The notes beneath the pieces are model-generated. The model did no database searches. It worked only from the letters and a program-made list of their open reading frames with translations, and had not been told where the DNA came from. From contig JAATEW010000305.1 in the NCBI GenBank assembly GCA_015655535.1, positions 1 to 27,175 of the forward strand: 27,175 bases of DNA, written 5' to 3'. Source of the DNA: Hyphomicrobiales bacterium (GTDB lineage Bacteria > Pseudomonadota > Alphaproteobacteria > Rhizobiales > Beijerinckiaceae). Below are positions 22,035-27,175 of this stretch, in pieces. The translations under genes were made by a program, and so were the position numbers. The first letter of the stretch is position 1. Each line of letters starts with the position of its first letter.

Positions 22035-23654
22035 CTATTGGCTGACGGCGTCGCTGACATCCGCCTTGATGTGGAACGCCGCGGCAAACAGTGCCTTCGT
22101 ATAATCGCTTTGCGGGTCGTTGAAAATCTTCGCCGCCTCGCCAGCCTCGACCACTTGGCCGTGGCGCATGACGATAATCTCGCTCGCCAAGGCGCGCACG
22201 ACCTTGAGATCATGGCTGATGAAAAGAAAGGCGAGGCCGCGCTTTTTTTGCAGATCGCGCAAAAGCTCGACGATCTGCGCCTGCACCGACATGTCGAGCG
22301 CCGAAGTCGGCTCGTCGAGCACGACGAATTTCGGTTCGAGCACCATGGCGCGCGCGATTGCGATGCGCTGGCGCTGGCCGCCTGAAAATTCATGCGGATA
22401 GCGATCCATGTCTTTCGGATCGAGCCCCATATCGTCCAAGGCGCGCGCGACGATTTCGCGCCTTTGCAGGAAGCTCAGGCCCTTGTCCTGGACGATCAGA
22501 CCTTCCGCCACGATATCGGCCACCGAAAGACGCGGCGAGAGAGAGCCGTAGGGATCTTGGAAGACCACTTGCATCTCGCGGCGCAAGGGCCGCATGGCCT
22601 TGAAGCCCAGACTCTCGATCTGTTGGCCGAGATAGAGGATTTTGCCTTGCGATGAAATCAGCCGCAAAAGCGCCAATCCCAACGTCGTCTTGCCGGAACC
22701 CGACTCGCCAACGATGCCAAGCGTCTGGCCTTCGCGCACTGAGAGTGAGATACCGTCGACGGCCTTTACCACGCCGACGGTACGGCGCAGGAAACCCCGC
22801 TTGATCGGAAAATGAACTTTGATGTCGTCCGCGGTGAGGATCACTTTGGCGCCGAGATCGAGCGGCGGCGGCTCGCCCTTGGGCTCGGCGGCCAGCAGCA
22901 TTTGCGTATATGGATGCTGCGGCTTTGAAAAAATCGTCTCGACCGGACCCGTCTCGACGATCTTGCCATGCTGCATGACAGCCACATCGTCGGCGAGGCG
23001 GCGCACGATTCCAAGATCATGGGTGATGAAGAGCATCGCCATGTTGTGACGCTTTTGAAGATCCTTCAAGAGCGTCAGGATTTGCGCCTGCACCGTGACG
23101 TCGAGGGCCGTCGTCGGCTCGTCGGCGATGAAAAGCTTTGGACGATTGGCAAGCGCCATGGCAATCATCACGCGCTGGCGCTGGCCACCCGACAATTGAT
23201 GCGGATAGGCACTGAGGCGCTGCGCCGGATCTGGAATGCCGACTTCCTGCAAAAGCTCGATGATGCGGGCCCGCATCTTTATCGCGCCGCGCATCCCATG
23301 CAATTGCAGGATCTCGCCAATCTGCCGCTCGATCGTATGGAGCGGATTGAGCGAAGTCATCGGCTCCTGGAAAACCATCGTGATCGCTTCGCCGCGCAGG
23401 CTTTGGAGCCGCGCCTCGCTGCACGAGAGCAAATCTTCGCCATTGAACAGAGCCTGCCCGCGAAGTTCCGCGCCCGGCGGCAGAAGTTTGACGATGGAAA
23501 GCGCCGTCAGACTTTTGCCAGAGCCCGACTCGCCGACAAGCGCCAGCGTACGGCCTTCGCTCAGCGTGAAGGAGATTTTGTCGACCGCTGCGAAGTCGCG
23601 ATCGCCTTGATGAAAGGTGACGGAGAGATCGCGAACATCGAGAAGCGGGCTCAC
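22035..23654 (-). CDS. yejF: Peptide ABC transporter, duplicated ATP-binding protein YejF
   Basis: A 539-residue fusion of two ABC ATPase domains. First domain: Walker A GESGSGKS (41-48), signature LSGGQRQRVMIAMAL (154-168), Walker B LFIADEPTTALD. Second domain: Walker A GESGSGKT (316-323), signature FSGGQRQRIAIARAM (423-437), Walker B FVVLDEPTSALD. Both have the oligopeptide-transporter C-terminal extension (PQHPYTQMLLAAEP in the first). A tandem ATPase on one chain is typical of YejF, whereas Dpp/Opp use two proteins. GTG start overlaps the yejE stop by four bases (GTGA). It powers the YejABEF importer, which takes up oligopeptides and peptide antibiotics such as microcin C; in rhizobia and Brucella it contributes to tolerance of antimicrobial peptides. 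Confidence 0.95.
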   Translation of the reverse strand: MSPLLDVRDLSVTFHQGDRDFAAVDKISFTLSEGRTLALVGESGSGKSLTALSIVKLLPPGAELRGQALFNGEDLLSCSEARLQSLRGEAITMVFQEPMTSLNPLHTIERQIGEILQLHGMRGAIKMRARIIELLQEVGIPDPAQRLSAYPHQLSGGQRQRVMIAMALANRPKLFIADEPTTALDVTVQAQILTLLKDLQKRHNMAMLFITHDLGIVRRLADDVAVMQHGKIVETGPVETIFSKPQHPYTQMLLAAEPKGEPPPLDLGAKVILTADDIKVHFPIKRGFLRRTVGVVKAVDGISLSVREGQTLGIVGESGSGKTTLGLALLRLISSQGKILYLGQQIESLGFKAMRPLRREMQVVFQDPYGSLSPRLSVADIVAEGLIVQDKGLSFLQRREIVARALDDMGLDPKDMDRYPHEFSGGQRQRIAIARAMVLEPKFVVLDEPTSALDMSVQAQIVELLRDLQKKRGLAFLFISHDLKVVRALASEIIVMRHGQVVEAGEAAKIFNDPQSDYTKALFAAAFHIKADVSDAVSQ

Positions 23655-24835
23655 GCGAGCGTTTTCCTCGGATCGAAAGCATCGCGCACGGCTTCGCCGA
23701 TGAAGATCAAAAGCGAGAGCATGGCGGCGATGATGATGAACCCGGTGAGGCCGAGCCAGGGCGCCTGAAGATTGGATTTGCCTTGCAGCAGGAGTTCGCC
23801 GAGCGACGGCGAGCCCGGCGGCAGGCCGAAGCCCAGAAAATCGAGCGCCGTCAGCGTCGTGATCGATTCATTCAAGACGAAAGGCAGAAAGGTCAAAGTC
23901 GCGACCATCGCATTCGGCAGAATATGTTTCAGCATGATCTTGCCATTGCTCAATCCGAGCGCGCGCGCCGCATTCACATATTCGAAATTGCGTGCCCTTA
24001 AGAATTCGGCGCGCACCACATGGACGAGCGAGACCCAGGAAAAGATCAAAAGAATACCAAGCAGCACGAAAAAGCCCGGCACGATGAAGGACGATACGAT
24101 GATGAGCAGATAGAGCCGCGGCAGCGACGACCAGATCTCGATGAAACGCTGCATCAAAAGATCGGTCCAGCCGCCGAAATAGCCTTGCACCGCGCCGGCC
24201 GCTATGCCGATGATCGACGAGATCGCGGCGAGGATCAGTCCAAAGAGGATGGACAGCCGGAAACCGTAAATGAGCCGTGCCAGCACATCGCGGCCCTGAT
24301 CGTCGGTGCCGAGCCAGTTCCACTCAATGTCGCGACAGCCGCGATTTGGCTCGCCCGGCTTCAAGACTTTCGCGGCCGCGGCCTGACATTGCGCGGCGCT
24401 GAGCATCCAGGTCGGCGGCGAGGGCGCAGGCACAGGCAAAGCCCGGTTGATAGTGCGATAGGAATAGCGGATCGGCGGCCACAGAATCCAGCCATGCGAC
24501 TGGATCTCATCGGAGATGACGGAATCGCGATAATCTGTCTGGGCCAGGAAGCCGCCGAATTTCTCTTCCGGATAATCGCGGAAAATCGGAAACAGCAGCT
24601 CGCCCTTATAGGAAACGATGAGCGGCCTATCGTTTGCGATGAATTCGGCAAAAAGCGACAGGCCGAAGAGAACCATAAAGATCCAGAAAGACCAATGGCC
24701 TCTATGATGGGCTTTGAAATTGGCGAGCCGCCGGCGGTTAATCGGCGAAAGCGCAATCAGGCCTTGCGCCGGAAGCGCCGGGGCGAGCGTCGGACCCTCG
24801 AAGATCAATTCGCGTTCGAATTGGGCGCTGCTCAC
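23651..24835 (-). CDS. yejE: Peptide ABC transporter permease YejE
   Basis: A 394-residue inner-membrane permease, longer than DppC-type permeases because of the large periplasmic insertion after the first membrane segment that marks YejE. Visible marks are LSPINRRRLANFKAHHRGHW before the first segment and 'AEFIANDRPLIVSYKGELLFP'-type sequence after it (shown in part). The periplasmic domain contains GGFLAQTDYRDSV and GCRDIEWNWLGTDDQGRDVL. The permease core has the coupling loop ARNFEYVNAARALGLSNGKI followed by MLKHILPNA. GTG start lies one base after the yejB stop. It pairs with YejB to form the import channel. Confidence 0.95.
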   Translation of the reverse strand: MSSAQFERELIFEGPTLAPALPAQGLIALSPINRRRLANFKAHHRGHWSFWIFMVLFGLSLFAEFIANDRPLIVSYKGELLFPIFRDYPEEKFGGFLAQTDYRDSVISDEIQSHGWILWPPIRYSYRTINRALPVPAPSPPTWMLSAAQCQAAAAKVLKPGEPNRGCRDIEWNWLGTDDQGRDVLARLIYGFRLSILFGLILAAISSIIGIAAGAVQGYFGGWTDLLMQRFIEIWSSLPRLYLLIIVSSFIVPGFFVLLGILLIFSWVSLVHVVRAEFLRARNFEYVNAARALGLSNGKIMLKHILPNAMVATLTFLPFVLNESITTLTALDFLGFGLPPGSPSLGELLLQGKSNLQAPWLGLTGFIIIAAMLSLLIFIGEAVRDAFDPRKTLA

Positions 24836-24836
24836 C

Positions 24837-25931
24837 TCAAACCTCCCTCGTCTCGAAATCGATGCGCGGATCGATCCAGGTATAGGTGAGGTCGGAGAGG
24901 AGATTCACGAAAAGGCCGAGGAGAGCGAAAATGTAGAGATTGGCGAAGACCACCGGATAGTCGCGATTGACGATCGATTCAAACGATAGAAGCCCGAGGC
25001 CGTTCAGCGAAAAAATCGTCTCGATCAGCAGCGAGCCGCCGAAAAAGGCGGCGATGAAAGCGCCCGGAAATCCCGCGACGACGATCATCATCGCATTGCG
25101 GAAGACATGGCCGTAAAGCACCCGCGTTTCGCTCAAGCCCTTCATGCGCGCGGTTTGCACATAGAGCTTGCGGATCTCGTCCAGAAAGGAATTTTTGGTG
25201 AGAAAGGTGATCGTCGCAAAGGCGCCGAGCGTCATCGAGAGCACGGGCAAGGTAATGTGCCAGAGATAATCCTTGATCTTGCCGAAGACCGAAAGGTCGG
25301 CCCAATTGTCCAAGGTCAGCCCGCGCAGCGGGAATAACTGCCAGAACGAGCCGCCGCAGAAAAGCACGATCAAAAGGATCGCGAAGAGAAAGCTCGGCAC
25401 CGCATAGCCGATGATGACCACCGCCGAGGTCCAGACATCGAAGCGCGAACCTTCTTTCATCGCCTTGCGGATGCCGAGCGGAATCGAGATCGCGTAAGAC
25501 ATGATCGTCATCCAAAGGCCGAGCGAGATCGAAACCGGCAGCCTTTCCTTGATGAGCTGCATGACGGAGACGTCACGGAAATAGGACCGGCCGAAATCGA
25601 AGACGAGATAGCTTTTCAGCATCTGAAAGAAGCGTTCATGGGCGGGCTTGTCGAAGCCGAACTGCTTATTGAGCTCGGCGATGAATTTCGGATCGAGCCC
25701 TTGCGCGCCGCGATATTTCGAATCGAGCCCGCCGCCGCGGCTCGCCCCTGCGCCGAGATCGGTGCCGCCGCTGAAACTCGAAGTGGCGCCCGAATCCTGG
25801 CCCTGCAATTGCGCGAGAATGCGTTCGACCGGACCGCCCGGCGCGAATTGCACGATGACGAAGGAAATGAAGAGTATTCCGAAGATAGTCGGAATCATGA
25901 AGAGGAGGCGTCGTGCGATATAAGCGGCCAT
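24837..25931 (-). CDS. yejB: Peptide ABC transporter permease YejB
   Basis: A 364-residue inner-membrane permease of the DppB type. The N-terminus MAAYIARRLLFMIPTIFGIL is the family start (first membrane segment). It is followed by FVIVQFAPGGPVERILAQLQ and the YejB-specific periplasmic stretch rich in Gly/Ser with DSKYRGAQGLDPKFIAELNK. The coupling loop is YVQTARMKGLSETRVLYGHV followed by FRNAMM, and the C-terminus ends WIDPRIDFETREV. It forms a heterodimer with YejE. It is preceded by yejA with a 55-base gap. Confidence 0.95.
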   Translation of the reverse strand: MAAYIARRLLFMIPTIFGILFISFVIVQFAPGGPVERILAQLQGQDSGATSSFSGGTDLGAGASRGGGLDSKYRGAQGLDPKFIAELNKQFGFDKPAHERFFQMLKSYLVFDFGRSYFRDVSVMQLIKERLPVSISLGLWMTIMSYAISIPLGIRKAMKEGSRFDVWTSAVVIIGYAVPSFLFAILLIVLFCGGSFWQLFPLRGLTLDNWADLSVFGKIKDYLWHITLPVLSMTLGAFATITFLTKNSFLDEIRKLYVQTARMKGLSETRVLYGHVFRNAMMIVVAGFPGAFIAAFFGGSLLIETIFSLNGLGLLSFESIVNRDYPVVFANLYIFALLGLFVNLLSDLTYTWIDPRIDFETREV

Positions 25932-25986
25932 CGCTAGAGCTTAATCGCTTTGGGTTGAATTGCCATTGCGCTCTTGGTCTCTTGGA

Positions 25987-27175
25987 TCAGCCCGCGAATT
26001 TGATGCGCTTGGCCTTGCTCTCGTCGTACCACCAGGTTGAGACGATGCCGGGATCATAGCGCGGCGTCTTGTCCGGACGGCTGAACACGTCCCAATGCGC
26101 GATCCAATGGGTCGGCTTGTACCAATGCGGCACCCAATAACGCCCGGCCCGCAACACCCGATCGAGCGCCCGGCAAATATGAACCAGTTCGTCGCGCGAA
26201 TTCGCAACCAGCGCCTTGGCGATCAGCGCATCGACGACAGGGTCTTGAATGCCGACGACATTGCTCGATCCGTGCACCGTCGCCAATTCCGATCCGAAGC
26301 GGCTGCGCAATTCTTCGCCAGGGGAAAAAGACATGACGAGCCGCTCGCTCGTCACGTCGAAATCGAAATCATCCATGCGCTGCTTATATTGCGCGGCGTC
26401 GACGACGCGGATATTCGCGTCTATGCCGAGCTGACGCAGATTGCGGATATACGACTGCGTATGCGGCTCAAGCCCGCGTTCGTCGTAAAGAAACTCGAAT
26501 TTGAACGGCTTGCCGTCTGGCAAAAGCAGAAGCGTGTCCTGACGCTTGCAGCCGGCCGAAAGCAGCAGCTCATTGGCCTTGCGCAAGAGATCGCGCGGCT
26601 GGCCAGGGTCGGAGGATTCCGGCGGCACATAGGGTTCGCCAAAAACCTCCGCGGGCACCTTGTCGCGGAAGGGCTCGAGCAGCGCGAGCTCTTCGGCGTC
26701 GGGCAGGCCTTTGGCCTCCATGTCGGAATTTTCGAAATAGGAGACCGTACGCAGGTAGGAGCCATACATCAGATTGGCATTCGTCCATTTGAAGTCGAAT
26801 GCCGTGCCGATCGCCTCGCGGATGCGCGGGTCCTTGAAGGCCGGCCGCCTGAGGTTGAAGAACCAGCCCTGTATGCCTGAAATATTCTCGTCCGGAATGG
26901 TCTCGCGGATCACGCGGCCGTCGCGCATCGCCGGAAAATCATAGCCCTTCGCCCAATTGGCCGAGGTGAATTCCTCATGCACCGTGAAGGCGCCGGCCTT
27001 GAAGCCCTCGAAGGCGACCGAGCGGTCGGAATAATAATCATAGCGGATCAGATCGAAATTCGCCTGGCCGCGATTGACCGGCAGATCCTTCGCCCAATAG
27101 TCGGCGACCCGCTCGAATGTGATGAAATGCCCCTGTTCGAGCCGGCCGACCTTATAGGGCCCCGAGCCAAGCGGC
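25987..27175 (-). CDS. yejA: Peptide ABC transporter substrate-binding protein YejA (5' part outside window)
   Basis: The C-terminal 395 or so residues of a periplasmic extracellular-solute-binding family 5 protein. The frame stays open to the right edge, so the signal peptide and N-terminal domain are missing. An internal Met (start at 26982) should not be taken as the start: the residues before it are good family sequence, including LGSGPYKVGRLEQGHFITFE and VADYWAKDLPVNRGQANFD. Further marks are IPDENISGIQGWFFNLRRPA, FKDPRIREAIGTAFDFKWTN, LYGSYLRTVSYFENSDMEAK and the C-terminal WVPHWYKPTHWIAHWDVFSR. It binds oligopeptides for YejBEF and is the first gene of the operon yejA-yejB-yejE-yejF. 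Confidence 0.95.
   Translation of the reverse strand, partial: PLGSGPYKVGRLEQGHFITFERVADYWAKDLPVNRGQANFDLIRYDYYSDRSVAFEGFKAGAFTVHEEFTSANWAKGYDFPAMRDGRVIRETIPDENISGIQGWFFNLRRPAFKDPRIREAIGTAFDFKWTNANLMYGSYLRTVSYFENSDMEAKGLPDAEELALLEPFRDKVPAEVFGEPYVPPESSDPGQPRDLLRKANELLLSAGCKRQDTLLLLPDGKPFKFEFLYDERGLEPHTQSYIRNLRQLGIDANIRVVDAAQYKQRMDDFDFDVTSERLVMSFSPGEELRSRFGSELATVHGSSNVVGIQDPVVDALIAKALVANSRDELVHICRALDRVLRAGRYWVPHWYKPTHWIAHWDVFSRPDKTPRYDPGIVSTWWYDESKAKRIKFAG

Noticed and set aside
26982..27175. Internal ATG at 26982 as the start of yejA
   Set aside because: The frame stays open to the window edge and the upstream residues are typical YejA sequence, so the gene is simply cut by the window.

Overview
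The window is high-GC DNA, densely coding, with ATGA/GTGA/TTGA start-stop overlaps inside operons. The gene content is that of a Rhizobiales alphaproteobacterium: a PQQ-alcohol-oxidation-associated ABC cluster, yejABEF, a c2-type cytochrome and hairpin-type intergenic repeats. A methylotroph or methanotroph of the Beijerinckiaceae/Methylocystaceae type would fit, but the genus cannot be fixed from the sequence alone. No rRNA, tRNA, CRISPR array or transposase was seen.

Layout. (1) 1-3672, plus strand: the set that accompanies PQQ-dependent alcohol dehydrogenase systems. It holds a periplasmic binding protein (5' end outside the window), a YVTN-type beta-propeller protein, an ABC ATPase and an ABC-2 permease. 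(2) 3991-4395, minus: a small periplasmic class I cytochrome c with its own terminator, a plausible electron acceptor for the same metabolism. (3) 4851-7308, plus: a NitT/TauT-type ABC importer (binding protein, permease, ATPase). (4) 7695-13474: an Rpf/DSF-type cell-cell signalling locus. An RpfF-like enoyl-CoA hydratase/thioesterase (plus) faces an RpfC-like hybrid histidine kinase (minus). The kinase is translationally coupled to a REC-PAS-GGDEF-EAL regulator. (5) 13619-15457, plus: periplasmic gamma-glutamyltransferase. (6) 15585-20760: a divergent TetR regulator and a tripartite EmrA/EmrB/NodT-type efflux system, with a perfect palindromic operator candidate between them. (7) 21196-21971, minus: an AIM24/TIGR00266-family gene broken by a frameshift in a G run. 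(8) 22035-27175, minus: yejF, yejE, yejB and partial yejA, a peptide importer.

The most notable content is region 4. It has the Xanthomonas layout (rpfF convergent with rpfC) and the RpfC N-terminal signature, but the output regulator is a GGDEF-EAL protein rather than the HD-GYP protein RpfG. It therefore looks like a DSF system wired to c-di-GMP through a different output enzyme, in a lineage where such systems are little described. A leader hairpin before rpfF and a perfect bidirectional terminator between rpfF and rpfC add to the picture.

Intergenic DNA carries two kinds of dispersed repeat. One is a MITE-like palindromic element at 3738-3827 and 20932-21093. The other is a family of hairpins at 4431-4540, 15459-15504 and 19151-19173.
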